DNA of 64,000 nt from the NCBI RefSeq assembly GCF_947305955.1, contig NZ_CAMZFB010000005.1:1-64000 (forward strand), in the 5' to 3' direction. The translations under genes were made by a program, and so were the position numbers. Every line of letters begins with the position of its first letter. Position 1 is the stretch's first letter. The notes under the pieces were generated by a model. The model had not been told where the DNA came from. It saw only the letters and a list, made by a program, of their open reading frames with translations, and searched no databases. Source of the DNA: an uncultured Brevundimonas sp. (GTDB lineage Bacteria > Pseudomonadota > Alphaproteobacteria > Caulobacterales > Caulobacteraceae). Positions 35,341-45,119 of the stretch are shown here, piece after piece.

Positions 35341-36531
35341 ATGAACATTCACGAATATCAGGCCAAACAGGTCCTCAAGGCCTACGGCGCACCGGTCGCT
35401 GACGGCGTCGCAATCACCTCGGCAGATCAAGCCGAAGCTGCTGCCAAGCAACTGCCTGGCCCGCTCTACGTCGTGAAATCGCAAATCCACGCCGGTGGCC
35501 GTGGTAAGGGCAAGTTCAAGGAACTGCCGGCTGACGCCAAGGGCGGTGTCCGTCTGGCCTTCTCGATCGAGGAAGCCGTGGCCCACGCCAAGGAAATGCT
35601 GGGCAACACGCTCGTTACCGCCCAGACCGGCGAAGCTGGCAAGCAGGTGAACCGTTTGTACATCGAAGACGGTGCCGACATCGCCCGCGAACTCTACTGC
35701 TCGCTGCTGGTTGACCGCTCGGTCGGCCAAGTCGCTTTCGTCGTCTCGACCGAAGGCGGCATGGACATTGAAGCCGTTGCCCACGACACCCCGGAAAAGA
35801 TCCACACCATCGCGATCAATCCGGAAGCCGGCGTCACCGACGAGAACGTCGCTGCCATCTCGGCCGCTCTGGAACTGACCGGCCAAGCCGCTGAAGACGC
35901 CAAGTCGCTGTTCCCGATCCTGTACAAGGCCTTCGTCGAGAAGGACATGGACCTGCTCGAGATCAACCCGCTGATCGTTATGGAAAACGGTCACCTGCGC
36001 GTTCTGGACGCCAAGGTCTCGTTCGACGGCAACGCCCTGTACCGCCACGAAGACATCCGCGCCCTGCGCGATGAGACCGAAGAAGACGCCAAGGAAATCG
36101 AGGCCTCGAAGTGGGACCTCGCTTACGTGGCCCTCGACGGCAACATCGGCTGCATGGTGAACGGCGCTGGTCTGGCCATGGCGACCATGGACATCATCAA
36201 GCTGTACGGCAAAGAGCCGGCCAACTTCTGCGACGTCGGTGGCGGCGCCGGTAAGGAAAAGGTCGCTGCGGCCTTCAAGATCATCACCGCTGACCCGAAG
36301 GTGGAGGGCATCCTCGTCAACATCTTCGGCGGCATTATGAAGTGCGACGTCATCGCTGAAGGCGTTGTCGCCGCTGTGCAGGAAGTCGGTCTGAAGGTTC
36401 CGCTGGTCGTCCGTCTGGAAGGCACCAATGTCGAACTGGGCAAGAAGATCCTGAACGAGTCGGGTCTGGCCATCACCGCTGCTGACGATCTGGACGACGC
36501 CGCCCAGAAGATCGTCGCCGCTGTCGCCTAA
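35341..36531 (+). CDS. sucC: Succinyl-CoA synthetase, beta subunit
   Basis: 396 residues from ATG at 35341; the earlier in-frame start at 35266 has no family likeness. [20 protein letters not shown] is the family start, followed by the ATP-grasp core ([40 protein letters not shown]) and the CoA-ligase half ([54 protein letters not shown]). It makes ATP or GTP from succinyl-CoA in the TCA cycle. sucD follows after 32 nt. Codon use is strongly biased to C-ending codons, as expected for a highly expressed gene. Confidence 0.97.
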   Translation: MNIHEYQAKQVLKAYGAPVADGVAITSADQAEAAAKQLPGPLYVVKSQIHAGGRGKGKFKELPADAKGGVRLAFSIEEAVAHAKEMLGNTLVTAQTGEAGKQVNRLYIEDGADIARELYCSLLVDRSVGQVAFVVSTEGGMDIEAVAHDTPEKIHTIAINPEAGVTDENVAAISAALELTGQAAEDAKSLFPILYKAFVEKDMDLLEINPLIVMENGHLRVLDAKVSFDGNALYRHEDIRALRDETEEDAKEIEASKWDLAYVALDGNIGCMVNGAGLAMATMDIIKLYGKEPANFCDVGGGAGKEKVAAAFKIITADPKVEGILVNIFGGIMKCDVIAEGVVAAVQEVGLKVPLVVRLEGTNVELGKKILNESGLAITAADDLDDAAQKIVAAVA

Positions 36532-36563
36532 GCCCTGCACACCAGAATTCAGAGAACAGACAC

Positions 36564-37466
36564 ATGTCCATCCTCGTCAATAAAGACACCAAGATCATCG
36601 TGCAGGGCCTGACCGGCAAGACCGGCGGCTTCCACACCGAACAGGCTCTGGCCTACCACGGCACCCAAATGGTTGCCGGCGTGCACCCGACCAAGGGCGG
36701 CACCAACTGGACCGGTTCGCACGGCGAAACCCTGCCGATCTACGCTTCGGTTGCCGAAGCCAAGGACGCCACCGGCGCGACCGCCTCGGTCATCTACGTC
36801 CCGCCGGCAGGTGCTGCTGACGCCATCATCGAAGCCATCGAAGCCGAGATCCCGTTCATCACCTGCATCACCGAAGGCATTCCGGTGCAGGACATGGTCC
36901 GCGTCAAGGCTCGCCTCGACCGCTCGAACTCGCGCCTGCTGGGCCCGAACTGCCCGGGCATCATGACCCCGGACGAGTGCAAGATCGGCATCATGCCGGG
37001 CTCGATCTTCAAGAAGGGCAACGTGGGCATCGTCTCGCGTTCGGGCACCCTGACCTATGAAGCCGTGTTCCAAACCACCAACGAAGGCCTGGGCCAAACC
37101 ACGGCTGTCGGCATCGGTGGTGACCCGGTCAAGGGCACCGAGTTCATCGACGTGCTGGAAATGTTCCTGGCCGACGAAGAAACCCAATCGATCATCATGA
37201 TCGGCGAAATCGGCGGCTCGGCCGAAGAAGACGCCGCTCAATTCCTGATCGACGAAGCCAAGAAGGGCCGCAAGAAGCCGATGGCTGGCTTTATCGCCGG
37301 TCGTACCGCGCCGAAGGGCCGCACCATGGGCCACGCCGGTGCAGTCGTTTCGGGCGGCAAGGGCGATGCAGAGTCGAAGATCGCAGCCATGGAAGCCGCT
37401 GGCATCCGTGTCTCGCCGTCGCCGGCACGTCTGGGCAAGACCCTGGTCGAAGTCCTCAAGGGCTAA
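36564..37466 (+). CDS. sucD: Succinyl-CoA synthetase, alpha subunit
   Basis: 300 residues. CoA-binding N-terminus [20 protein letters not shown], then [20 protein letters not shown] and the phospho-histidine region [16 protein letters not shown] with active His257. It forms the heterotetramer with SucC and carries the phosphohistidine intermediate. It directly follows sucC in one operon. Two hairpins follow its stop: TCCGATCC-aa-GGATCGGA and a terminator. Confidence 0.97.
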   Translation: MSILVNKDTKIIVQGLTGKTGGFHTEQALAYHGTQMVAGVHPTKGGTNWTGSHGETLPIYASVAEAKDATGATASVIYVPPAGAADAIIEAIEAEIPFITCITEGIPVQDMVRVKARLDRSNSRLLGPNCPGIMTPDECKIGIMPGSIFKKGNVGIVSRSGTLTYEAVFQTTNEGLGQTTAVGIGGDPVKGTEFIDVLEMFLADEETQSIIMIGEIGGSAEEDAAQFLIDEAKKGRKKPMAGFIAGRTAPKGRTMGHAGAVVSGGKGDAESKIAAMEAAGIRVSPSPARLGKTLVEVLKG

Positions 37467-37472
37467 GACCTG

Positions 37473-37490
37473 TCCGATCCAAGGATCGGA
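37473..37490 (+). repeat. Perfect short hairpin after sucD
   Basis: TCCGATCC / GGATCGGA with a 2-nt loop, 7 nt past the sucD stop. It has no T-run and stands just before the real terminator; it may help stop or stabilise the transcript. Confidence 0.5.
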
Positions 37491-37507
37491 TAAACCGAAA
37501 AAAGAAG

Positions 37508-37538
37508 GGCGGCGGAGTTCATCTCCGTCGCCTTTTTT
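37508..37538 (+). terminator. Intrinsic terminator after sucCD
   Basis: Stem GGCGGCGGA / TCCGTCGCC (one G-T) with a 7-nt loop, then TTTTTT. It splits sucCD from sucAB. Confidence 0.93.
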
Positions 37539-37799
37539 CATGCGTTAAGAGTTGGTGAAGTCACGCGGGCCTAACAGGATGATGCGAGCCTTTCCGCGGC
37601 GATAAGGAACGATTTTCGCCGTTGGCAAGGCTTTACAGTGGTCTGGAACTCGCAAAGGGGCGTTTTTTATGCCGCTTTCGACGAATTTCCTCCCGTTTGG
37701 CCATTCTAGGGCCATGACCGCGGAGGAAAGAGGGCCTATATGGGCTTCGCTCGTGGGCGCTTTTCATGCGTCCGCGGTGGAATAGGATGTGTGAGAAAA
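37539..37799 (+). other. Non-coding leader before sucA (no gene seen)
   Basis: With the two hairpins before it, this is the only stretch above 300 nt without a gene (37467-37799). It must hold the sucAB promoter and leader. It has T-rich runs (such as CGTTTTTTATGCC) and CCGCGG repeated at its 3' side, but I see no convincing ORF, known riboswitch or attenuator. Confidence 0.5.
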
Positions 37800-40700
37800 A
37801 TGGCGGACGATGCAGGTCGGCTGAATCAGGTCTTTGCCGAGACCTCTTTCCTTTACGGTGCGAACGCGGCCTTCATTGAAGACCTGCACGAGAAATGGGC
37901 CAATGACCCGTCCTCGGTGTCTGGCGAATGGCGCTCTTTCTTCGATCAGCTGAAAGACAATGCCGATCTGGTCAAGCAATCGGCGGGTGCCGGTTCGTGG
38001 GGCCGCAACCGTGGCGAAGAGCCGACGGAAGAAACGGCTGTGTTCGATGGCCGCTGGCCGGCTCCGAAGGCTGACCCCAAGGCGGGCAAGCCGGGCGCAC
38101 GCCCTGCCGCTCCGGCTCCGGCCGCTGACGGTTCGCTGACCGCAGACCACGTTCGTGCCGCCGCGCACGACTCCATCCGCGCCCTGATGCTGATCCGCGC
38201 CTATCGCGTGAACGGCCACCTGGCTGCGAACCTCGACCCGCTGGGTATCGAGAAGCCGGTCGTCCATCCGGAACTGACCCCCGAATTCTACGGCTTCACC
38301 GCTGCCGACATGGATCGCAAGATCTTCCTCGACGGCGTGCTGGGCCTTCAAACCGCCTCGCTCAACGAGGTGATGGAAATCCTCAAGCGCACCTACTCGG
38401 GCACCATCGGTGTCCAGTACATGCACATCTCCGAGCCGGAAGAAAAAGCCTGGCTGCAGGAGCGCATCGAAGGTGCCGACAAGTTCGAGAAGAACGCCTT
38501 CACCAAGGAAGGCAAGCTGGCCATCCTGAACAAGCTGATCGAGGCCGAAGGCTTCGAACGCTTCCTGCACAAGCGCTTCCCGGGCACCAAGCGTTTCGGC
38601 CTGGACGGCGGTGAAGCCATGGTCCCGGCCATGGAACAGATCATCAAGCGCGGTGGCTCGCTGGGCGTTGATGAAATGGTCTTCGGCATGGCCCACCGTG
38701 GCCGTCTGAACATGCTGGCTGCCGTCATGGGCAAGCCGTACAAGGCCATCTTCCACGAGTTCCAAGGCGGTTCGACCGTTCCGTCGGACATCGAGGGTTC
38801 GGGCGACGTGAAGTACCACATGGGTGCTTCGTCCGACCGCGAGTTCGACAACAACAAGGTCCACCTGTCGCTGACGGCCAACCCGTCGCACCTTGAAATC
38901 GTCAACCCGGTCGTTCTGGGCAAGTCGCGCGCCAAGCAGGCCTTCGACATCCGCGAGGCCAACGCTGGCAAGCCGGAAGCCGAATGGGCTCTGGACCGCT
39001 CCAAGGTGATGCCGGTCCTCATCCACGGTGACGCCGCCTTCGCCGGTCAGGGTGTTGTGGCTGAATGCTTCGCCCTGATGGGTCTGAAGGGCTATCGTAC
39101 CGGCGGTACGATGCACTTCGTCATCAACAACCAGATCGGCTTCACGACGGCACCGCGCAACTCGCGCTCTACCCCGTATCCGTCGGACGTGGCCCTTATG
39201 GTTCAGGCTCCGATCTTCCACGTGAACGGTGACGATCCGGAAGCTGTGGTGTTCGCCGCCAAGGTCGCGACCGAATACCGTCAGAAGTTCCACAAGGACG
39301 TTGTGGTGGACATGTTCTGCTACCGTCGCTTCGGTCACAACGAAGGCGACGATCCGACGTTCACCCAGCCGCTGATGTACGCCAAGATCAAGAACCAGCC
39401 GTCGACGCGCGAAATGTACTCGCAGCGTCTGGTGGCCGAGGGCGTGATCACCCAGGCCGAAGTTGACGCACAGGTCGCTAAGTTCGAAGCCTTCCTCGAC
39501 GCCGAGTTCGAAGCGGGCAAGACCTTCAAGGCCGACAAGGCCGACTGGCTGGACGGCAACTGGAAGGGTCTGGAAGCCGAGAAGGCCGAGGACGCTGCAT
39601 GGCGCGGCTCGACCGCCGTTCCGGCTGAAAAGCTCAAGGACTATGGCGCTCGCCTGACCTCGATCCCGAACAGTGTTGACGTCCACAAGACCCTGAAGCG
39701 CGTTATCGACGCCCGCCGCGAAACCGTCGCTGCTGGCGAGAACATCGACTGGGCGACCGCTGAAAGCCTCGCTTTCGCTTCGCTGGTCGACGAAGGCTAC
39801 AACATCCGCCTGTCCGGTCAGGACTCGGTGCGCGGTACCTTCTCGCAACGTCACTCGGGCATCACCGACCAGACCACCGAAGAGCGCTACTTCCCGCTGA
39901 ACAACCTGCGTGAAGGCCAAGGCCACTTCGAAGTCATCGACTCGGCCCTGTCGGAAGAAGCCGTCCTAGGCTTCGAATACGGCTACTCGCTGGCCGATCC
40001 GAACACCCTGACCCTGTGGGAAGGCCAGTTCGGCGACTTCGTGAACGGTGCACAGGTCGTGATCGACCAGTTCATCTCATCGGGCGAGCGCAAGTGGCTG
40101 CGTATGTCCGGCCTGACCATGCTTCTGCCGCACGGCTATGAAGGCCAAGGCCCCGAGCACTCCTCGGCCCGCCTCGAGCGCTTCCTGCAGCAGTGCGCCG
40201 AGAACAACATGCAGGTCGCCAACTGCACCACCCCGGCCAACTACTTCCACATCCTGCGCCGTCAGCTGCACCGCGAGTTCCGCAAGCCGCTGATCCTGAT
40301 GACGCCGAAATCGCTGCTGCGTCACAAGAAGGCCGTCTCGTCGCTGGCCGACATGGCCGAGGGTTCGTCCTTCCACCGCGTGCTGCGCGACGACGCCGAG
40401 CTGCGTCCGACCGTCGCCGGTGTCTCGCTGAAGTCCGACAAGGACATCCGCAAGGTCATCGTCTGCTCGGGCAAGGTTTACTACGACCTGCTCGACGCCC
40501 GCGAAAAGGCTGGCATCAACGACATCTACATCCTGCGTCTGGAACAGTTCTATCCGTGGCCGATCAAGTCGATCTCGGCTGAACTGGCCCGCTTCCCGAA
40601 CGCCGAACTGGTGTGGTGTCAGGAAGAGCCCAAGAACATGGGTGGCTGGACCTTCGTTGATCCGTGGATCGAGCTGACCCTCGAGAAGCTGGACGTGAAG

Positions 40701-40811
40701 GCCAAGCGTGCACGCTATGTGGGACGTCCGGCTTCGGCCTCGACCGCTGCGGGCCTGATGAGCCGCCACCTGAAGGAACTCGAAACCTTCCTCGCCGAGG
40801 CCATGGCTTAA
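37800..40811 (+). CDS. sucA: 2-oxoglutarate dehydrogenase E1 component
   Basis: 1003 residues from ATG at 37800; a start at 37740 would add 20 residues unlike the family. N-terminus [20 protein letters not shown] is typical of OGDH E1, where it docks to E2. The thiamine-diphosphate site is in [20 protein letters not shown] and [20 protein letters not shown] with [20 protein letters not shown] and the C-terminal [20 protein letters not shown] and [20 protein letters not shown] complete the core. It decarboxylates 2-oxoglutarate and hands succinyl groups to SucB, 58 nt downstream. Confidence 0.97.
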   Translation: MADDAGRLNQVFAETSFLYGANAAFIEDLHEKWANDPSSVSGEWRSFFDQLKDNADLVKQSAGAGSWGRNRGEEPTEETAVFDGRWPAPKADPKAGKPGARPAAPAPAADGSLTADHVRAAAHDSIRALMLIRAYRVNGHLAANLDPLGIEKPVVHPELTPEFYGFTAADMDRKIFLDGVLGLQTASLNEVMEILKRTYSGTIGVQYMHISEPEEKAWLQERIEGADKFEKNAFTKEGKLAILNKLIEAEGFERFLHKRFPGTKRFGLDGGEAMVPAMEQIIKRGGSLGVDEMVFGMAHRGRLNMLAAVMGKPYKAIFHEFQGGSTVPSDIEGSGDVKYHMGASSDREFDNNKVHLSLTANPSHLEIVNPVVLGKSRAKQAFDIREANAGKPEAEWALDRSKVMPVLIHGDAAFAGQGVVAECFALMGLKGYRTGGTMHFVINNQIGFTTAPRNSRSTPYPSDVALMVQAPIFHVNGDDPEAVVFAAKVATEYRQKFHKDVVVDMFCYRRFGHNEGDDPTFTQPLMYAKIKNQPSTREMYSQRLVAEGVITQAEVDAQVAKFEAFLDAEFEAGKTFKADKADWLDGNWKGLEAEKAEDAAWRGSTAVPAEKLKDYGARLTSIPNSVDVHKTLKRVIDARRETVAAGENIDWATAESLAFASLVDEGYNIRLSGQDSVRGTFSQRHSGITDQTTEERYFPLNNLREGQGHFEVIDSALSEEAVLGFEYGYSLADPNTLTLWEGQFGDFVNGAQVVIDQFISSGERKWLRMSGLTMLLPHGYEGQGPEHSSARLERFLQQCAENNMQVANCTTPANYFHILRRQLHREFRKPLILMTPKSLLRHKKAVSSLADMAEGSSFHRVLRDDAELRPTVAGVSLKSDKDIRKVIVCSGKVYYDLLDAREKAGINDIYILRLEQFYPWPIKSISAELARFPNAELVWCQEEPKNMGGWTFVDPWIELTLEKLDVKAKRARYVGRPASASTAAGLMSRHLKELETFLAEAMA

Positions 40812-40869
40812 TCGCCGTTGTCGCACTAGAACGTATTTAACGACCCGTTACGAAAAAGAGCCCCCTGAA

Positions 40870-42357
40870 ATGGCTGATATTCTGACCCCTGCTCTCGGTG
40901 AATCCGTGACCGAAGCCACCATCGCCAAGTGGACCAAGAAGGTCGGCGAAGCGGTGAAGAAGGACGAGATCCTCGTCGAGCTGGAAACCGACAAGGTTTC
41001 GCTGGAAGTCGTCGCGCCTGCCGACGGCGTTCTGGCCGCCATCAACGCTGGCGAAGGCGACACCGTGGTTCCGGGTACGGTTCTGGGTCAAGTTTCGGAA
41101 GGCGGCGCTGCGGCTGCCTCGGCTCCGGTTGCTGAAGCGCCTGCCGCTGCGGCTGCTCCGGCTGCCGCTGCCGGTGGCGCGTCGGTCGACGTCGCCGTCC
41201 CGACCATGGGCGAGAGTGTCGCCGAGGGTTCGGTTGGCAACTGGCTGAAGAAGTCGGGCGACACCGTCGCCAAGGACGAGCTGCTGGTCGAAATCGAAAC
41301 CGACAAGGTCGCCGTCGAAGTTTCGGCTCCGGAAGCTGGCGTTCTGACCATCAACGTGGAAGCCGGCGCTGCCGTCACCCCGGGTCAGGTCATTGCCACC
41401 ATCTCGGCCTCGGGCGCTGCCGCTCCGGCCGCTCCGAAGGCTGCCGCTCCGGCTCCGGCTGCTGCTCCGGCTGCCGCTGGCGCGCACCTGTCGCCGTCGG
41501 TCCAGCGCGTGGTTTCGGAAAACAACCTGAACCCGGCCTCGATCGCCGCTTCGGGTCCGAAGGGCAACATCACCAAGGCTGACGCCATCGCCGCCATCGG
41601 CGCTGCTGCTGTGGCTCCGGCTGCGGCTGCTGCACCGTCGGCTCCGCGTGAACTGGCTCCGCGCGAAGAGCGTGTGAAGATGACGCGCCTGCGTCAGACC
41701 ATCGCCCGTCGCCTGAAGGAGTCGCAAAACACTGCGGCCCAGCTGACCACCTTCAACGAAGTCGACATGACCAATGTCATGGCCCTTCGCGCTCAATACA
41801 AAGAGCAGTTCGAGAAGGCCCACGGCGTGAAGCTGGGCTTCATGTCCTTCTTCACTAAGGCTGTTGTCGCCGCACTGAAGGAAATCCCGGCCATCAACGC
41901 CGAGATCGACGGCACCGACATCATCTACAAGAACCACTACGACATCGGCATCGCCGTCGGCACCGACAAGGGCCTGGTCGTTCCGGTTCTGCGTAACGCC
42001 GAAGACCTGTCGCTGGCCGGTATCGAAAAGGGTATCGCCAACCTCGGTAAGGCTGCCCGTGACGGCACCCTGAAGATGGAAGACATGCAAGGTGGTACCT
42101 TCACCATCACCAACGGCGGCACCTACGGCTCGCTGATGTCGACCCCGATCCTCAACGCTCCGCAATCGGGCATCCTGGGCATGCACAACATCGTGCAGCG
42201 TCCGATGGCCGTGAACGGCGAAGTGAAGATCCGTCCGATGATGTATCTGGCCCTCAGCTACGATCACCGCATCGTCGACGGTAAGGAAGCCGTGACCTTC
42301 CTGGTCCGCATCAAGCAGCTGCTGGAAGACCCGCAGCGCGCTCTGCTGGACCTGTAA
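40870..42357 (+). CDS. sucB: Dihydrolipoyl succinyltransferase E2 with two lipoyl domains
   Basis: 495 residues, about 90 longer than the E. coli enzyme because of a second lipoyl domain. Lipoyl domain 1 (residues 1-76) has the modified Lys42 in [11 protein letters not shown] and domain 2 (about 105-180) has Lys146 in [11 protein letters not shown]. Ala/Pro-rich hinges separate them. The peripheral subunit-binding domain lies at about 206-243, and the catalytic domain has [13 protein letters not shown] with His466 and Asp470. It forms the core of the 2-oxoglutarate dehydrogenase complex. The E3 gene lpd, often next in line, is not here; an AT-rich acquired gene lies behind the terminator instead. 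Confidence 0.95.
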   Translation: MADILTPALGESVTEATIAKWTKKVGEAVKKDEILVELETDKVSLEVVAPADGVLAAINAGEGDTVVPGTVLGQVSEGGAAAASAPVAEAPAAAAAPAAAAGGASVDVAVPTMGESVAEGSVGNWLKKSGDTVAKDELLVEIETDKVAVEVSAPEAGVLTINVEAGAAVTPGQVIATISASGAAAPAAPKAAAPAPAAAPAAAGAHLSPSVQRVVSENNLNPASIAASGPKGNITKADAIAAIGAAAVAPAAAAAPSAPRELAPREERVKMTRLRQTIARRLKESQNTAAQLTTFNEVDMTNVMALRAQYKEQFEKAHGVKLGFMSFFTKAVVAALKEIPAINAEIDGTDIIYKNHYDIGIAVGTDKGLVVPVLRNAEDLSLAGIEKGIANLGKAARDGTLKMEDMQGGTFTITNGGTYGSLMSTPILNAPQSGILGMHNIVQRPMAVNGEVKIRPMMYLALSYDHRIVDGKEAVTFLVRIKQLLEDPQRALLDL

Positions 42358-42388
42358 GAATAGGCATCCGATCTACGGAAAATAGAGA

Positions 42389-42417
42389 CGGCGGCATCTT
42401 CGGGTGCCGCCGATTTT
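42389..42417 (+). terminator. Intrinsic terminator after sucAB
   Basis: Perfect 8-bp stem CGGCGGCA / TGCCGCCG with an 8-nt loop, then A-TTTT-ATT. It stands 31 nt after the sucB stop and marks the border to the AT-rich gene. Confidence 0.92.
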
Positions 42418-42425
42418 ATTAGGGT

Positions 42426-43286
42426 CTAAATTTCTTTAATAAAATCAACGATATCGATTTTTACTAGCTCTCCAGAGCGATAACCTTTGCGTGCTAGAAC
42501 AACTATTTCAGCACGACGTAATGCTGCAGCAGTATATGAGTTCTCGGATTGCTCGAACTGCGGGTCTGATACCTTGGCCATAAGGTAACCTTCACGCTCG
42601 GGATTATGGATATATAAGCCGCTGGTGTGGAAGCGAAAACCATCAGTCTTGAGCTGAAGTTCCTCAAGCTTGCTCCATGTGAGGGAGGCGAGCTCCCTTA
42701 TTGTATCAGCCTCATCACTATTCACAGTTATGGCTGCGGAATGCCCTGTTGTGATTCTGGCACTTGTAGAAGATCGACCAACAGGAGCAATAAACTGTTC
42801 TAGAGATTTTTGCTGCATACTAAGAGTTTCGCGCAGTAAGCCGATATAGGCCATGCGTTCCTCATGAGCGCGTTCTTCACTGGAATTACGAGCTGTGAGG
42901 TGGTCACGATTCATGTCGGCTAAAGCTTGCAAGGATTTCTCCGCGATATCTGGGCGACCGCTAAACTTTGCTATGACGGCCTTCCACCATTCGCTCAAAA
43001 ACTCGCCAATTACATGTTGAGCAATGGGCAATCCTAAAGAGAGTGTCCAGAAAGAATCTTGGAGTAATCCGGGTATATCATAAGAGCCAGCGAGTGGTTC
43101 TTTTACCTTAACTATAATGTTTGGGCGTTCTCCGCGCTTTGGCGGGCGTTGTAAGCAAAGTATTATAAGTCCATCGGACGTTATTTTGTCTGCGCCCTGA
43201 AGAGAAATACCTAGCAATCTCATATCGAGAGAGTGTGCGTCGGCATCTCCTCCTTCATATGTTATTCGAAATAATGGATCTTCCAT
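42426..43286 (-). CDS. Unknown AT-rich accessory gene
   Basis: 286 residues from ATG at 43286, which has AGGGG 6-10 nt upstream; the in-frame ATG at 43328 lacks a ribosome site. G+C is visibly lower (around 45-50%) than the neighbours and A/T-ending codons are common, so it was probably acquired. The first 100 residues are beta-rich (PLFRITYEGGDADAHSLDMR, KEPLAGSYDIPGLLQ), then a helical part with FLSEWWKAVIAKF, and a C-terminal domain with REGYLMAKVSDPQFEQSENS and a final VKIDIVDFIKEI. No signal peptide. I cannot name the family; a stand-alone cargo gene (for example of a defence type) is a guess only. Confidence 0.72.
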   Translation of the reverse strand: MEDPLFRITYEGGDADAHSLDMRLLGISLQGADKITSDGLIILCLQRPPKRGERPNIIVKVKEPLAGSYDIPGLLQDSFWTLSLGLPIAQHVIGEFLSEWWKAVIAKFSGRPDIAEKSLQALADMNRDHLTARNSSEERAHEERMAYIGLLRETLSMQQKSLEQFIAPVGRSSTSARITTGHSAAITVNSDEADTIRELASLTWSKLEELQLKTDGFRFHTSGLYIHNPEREGYLMAKVSDPQFEQSENSYTAAALRRAEIVVLARKGYRSGELVKIDIVDFIKEI

Positions 43287-43438
43287 TACAGCCCCTGTCA
43301 GTCCCCATAACGAGGTTATGGTGGCCAACAGTTAAAAGACCATTGTTATTAGTTTAAGCTAAGCAGCTGGACTGATCAGCAAGAATTCCGAGACGTGGTT
43401 TCACAAAGACCGTTGATGAGCGTGCCTCTACCCAATAA

Positions 43439-43705
43439 TCACAGCCCGACGTCCCAGACGCCCGCGTTTCGCATACGCTCTTCGCGGGCTTCATTGGCGC
43501 GGCGGGTCATGCCCGGTTCCATCTCGCGCACAGCGTCCGAGACGGTCGACTTGTGCAGGCCCGGTATGACCGCATGGATGAAGGCACAGCCCGCCAGCTT
43601 CAGCAGTTTGCCGCAAAAGCCCAGCGACGCCCCCATGTGCTCGAAGTAGGTCTCACCCACTTCCTGAGGATGTTCTTTGAACAGGCGGTGGAAACGCGAA
43701 GACAT
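43439..43705 (-). CDS. DUF6356-like small protein
   Basis: 88 residues: FHRLFKEHPQEVGETYFEHM, a short hydrophobic helix (LLKLAGCAFIHAVIPGL) and a charged C-terminal tail (MTRRANEAREERMRNAG). This is the layout of the DUF6356 family of alphaproteobacterial small proteins, whose function is not known. Base composition returns to the local high level, so it marks the far side of the AT-rich insert. It is divergent from the glutaryl-CoA dehydrogenase gene, with 148 nt of promoter region between. Confidence 0.8.
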   Translation of the reverse strand: MSSRFHRLFKEHPQEVGETYFEHMGASLGFCGKLLKLAGCAFIHAVIPGLHKSTVSDAVREMEPGMTRRANEAREERMRNAGVWDVGL

Positions 43706-43853
43706 GATAAAGCCGGAATTTGCGTCGGATCTTGCTCTACCCGACGGGACTATTTTGTCCTAAACCGCTCCGGATAACAGGGGTTCCGTTGTCACGTCGC
43801 AATGAATTCGATGTGAACTTGCGCTTGGAGCCGGAAATTTAAGAGGAAATGCC

Positions 43854-45035
43854 ATGGCTGATGCGTCCGCTCAAACCTTCCGCTGGGATGACCCGTTCGA
43901 TCTGACCGGCCGTCTGACCGACGAAGAGAAGATGGTGCAGGACGCCGCCCGCTCCTATGCCCGCGAAGCCCTGCTGCCGCGCGTGGTGGCTGCGTTCCGT
44001 GACGAGACGTTCGACCGCTCCATCATGACCGAGATGGGCGAGATGGGCTTCCTCGGTGCCATGCTGCCGGAACAGTACGGCGGCTCCGAAGCCAGCCACG
44101 TCGCCTATGGCCTGATCGCCCGCGAGATCGAAGCCGTGGACAGCGGCTACCGCTCGGCCATGTCGGTGCAGTCCTCGTTGGCCATGTATCCGATCTATGC
44201 CTTCGGCTCCGAAGAGCAGAAGATGAAATACCTGCCCAAGATGGCGGCGGGTGAACTGGTCGGCTGCTTCGGCCTGACCGAGGCCGACGGCGGCTCCGAC
44301 CCCGCCTCGATGAAGACGACCGCTGTGGCCGTGGACGGTGGCTATCGTCTGAACGGCGGCAAATACTGGATCACCAACTCGCCCATCAGCGACCTCGCCG
44401 TCGTCTGGGCCAAGCTGGACGGCAAGATCCGTGGCTTCATCGTCGAGCGCGATTTCGAGGGTTTCACCACGGGGAAGATCGGCGACAAGCTCAGCCTGCG
44501 CGCCTCGGTCACCGGCGACATCGGCCTGAACGATGTGTTTGTGCCCGAAGCCAACATCCTGCCGGGCGTACAAGGCCTGCGCGGCCCGTTCTCCTGCTTG
44601 AACAAGGCCCGCTATGGCATCGCATGGGGCGCTATGGGCGCCGCCGAGTTCTGCCTGCACGCCACGCGCGACTATGTCGCCGAGCGCGTCCTGTTTGGCC
44701 GCCCGCTGTCGGCGCGCCAACTGGTGCAGAAGAAGCTGGCCGATATGCAGACCGAAATCTTCCTTGGTTTCGAGGGAGCCTATGCCCTTGGCCGTCTGCT
44801 CGACACAGGCGCATGGGTGCCGGAAGCCATCAGCCTGATGAAGCGCAACAACTGCGGCAAGGCCCTGGCCATCGCGCGTGAGGCCCGCGACATGCACGGC
44901 GGTGCCGGTATCACGGGCGAACTGCACGTCATGCGCCATGCCATGAACCTCGAGACCGTGAACACCTATGAGGGTGCGCACGACGTCCACGCCCTTATTC
45001 TGGGCCGTGCCATCACGGGTGAGGCCGCGTTCTAA
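43854..45035 (+). CDS. gcdH: Glutaryl-CoA dehydrogenase
   Basis: 393 residues, acyl-CoA dehydrogenase fold. FAD/substrate motifs: [60 protein letters not shown]; catalytic Glu373 lies in [20 protein letters not shown], the pattern of glutaryl-CoA dehydrogenases. The enzyme oxidises and decarboxylates glutaryl-CoA to crotonyl-CoA in lysine and tryptophan degradation. A near-perfect dyad AGGGTTT-g-AAACCCT straddles its stop. No partner genes of the pathway are adjacent. Confidence 0.93.
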   Translation: MADASAQTFRWDDPFDLTGRLTDEEKMVQDAARSYAREALLPRVVAAFRDETFDRSIMTEMGEMGFLGAMLPEQYGGSEASHVAYGLIAREIEAVDSGYRSAMSVQSSLAMYPIYAFGSEEQKMKYLPKMAAGELVGCFGLTEADGGSDPASMKTTAVAVDGGYRLNGGKYWITNSPISDLAVVWAKLDGKIRGFIVERDFEGFTTGKIGDKLSLRASVTGDIGLNDVFVPEANILPGVQGLRGPFSCLNKARYGIAWGAMGAAEFCLHATRDYVAERVLFGRPLSARQLVQKKLADMQTEIFLGFEGAYALGRLLDTGAWVPEAISLMKRNNCGKALAIAREARDMHGGAGITGELHVMRHAMNLETVNTYEGAHDVHALILGRAITGEAAF

Positions 45036-45049
45036 GGGTTTGAAACCCT
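45035..45049. repeat. 7-bp perfect dyad at the gcdH stop
   Basis: AGGGTTT (45035-45041) and AAACCCT (45043-45049) around a single G. There is no T-run, so it is either a weak 3' hairpin or an operator for the next gene. Confidence 0.3.
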
Positions 45050-45119
45050 ACGACGATTTAATCTGTTGAACGCTGATTTGCCGCAACGGCAGAGTTATAG
45101 ACAGGGCGGAGGATTTCTC

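Noticed and set aside
37539-37799. A riboswitch or known sucA-type RNA motif in the sucA leader
   Set aside because: The region is long enough, but I could not find the paired core of any known motif; only CCGCGG direct repeats and T-runs.
37764-39926. A 720-codon open frame opposite to sucA, with similar antisense frames opposite sucB and sucC
   Set aside because: Antisense shadows; the sense genes match well-known enzymes over their full length.
40837-40851. TTAA-N7-TTAC before sucB as a second CtrA site
   Set aside because: It misses the last consensus A, and sucB is expected to be constitutive and in operon with sucA; too weak to claim.
42357-43440. Direct repeats or integrase sites flanking the AT-rich gene
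   Set aside because: I compared both borders by eye and found no duplicated sequence of useful length, tRNA end or recombinase gene. The foreign origin rests on composition only.
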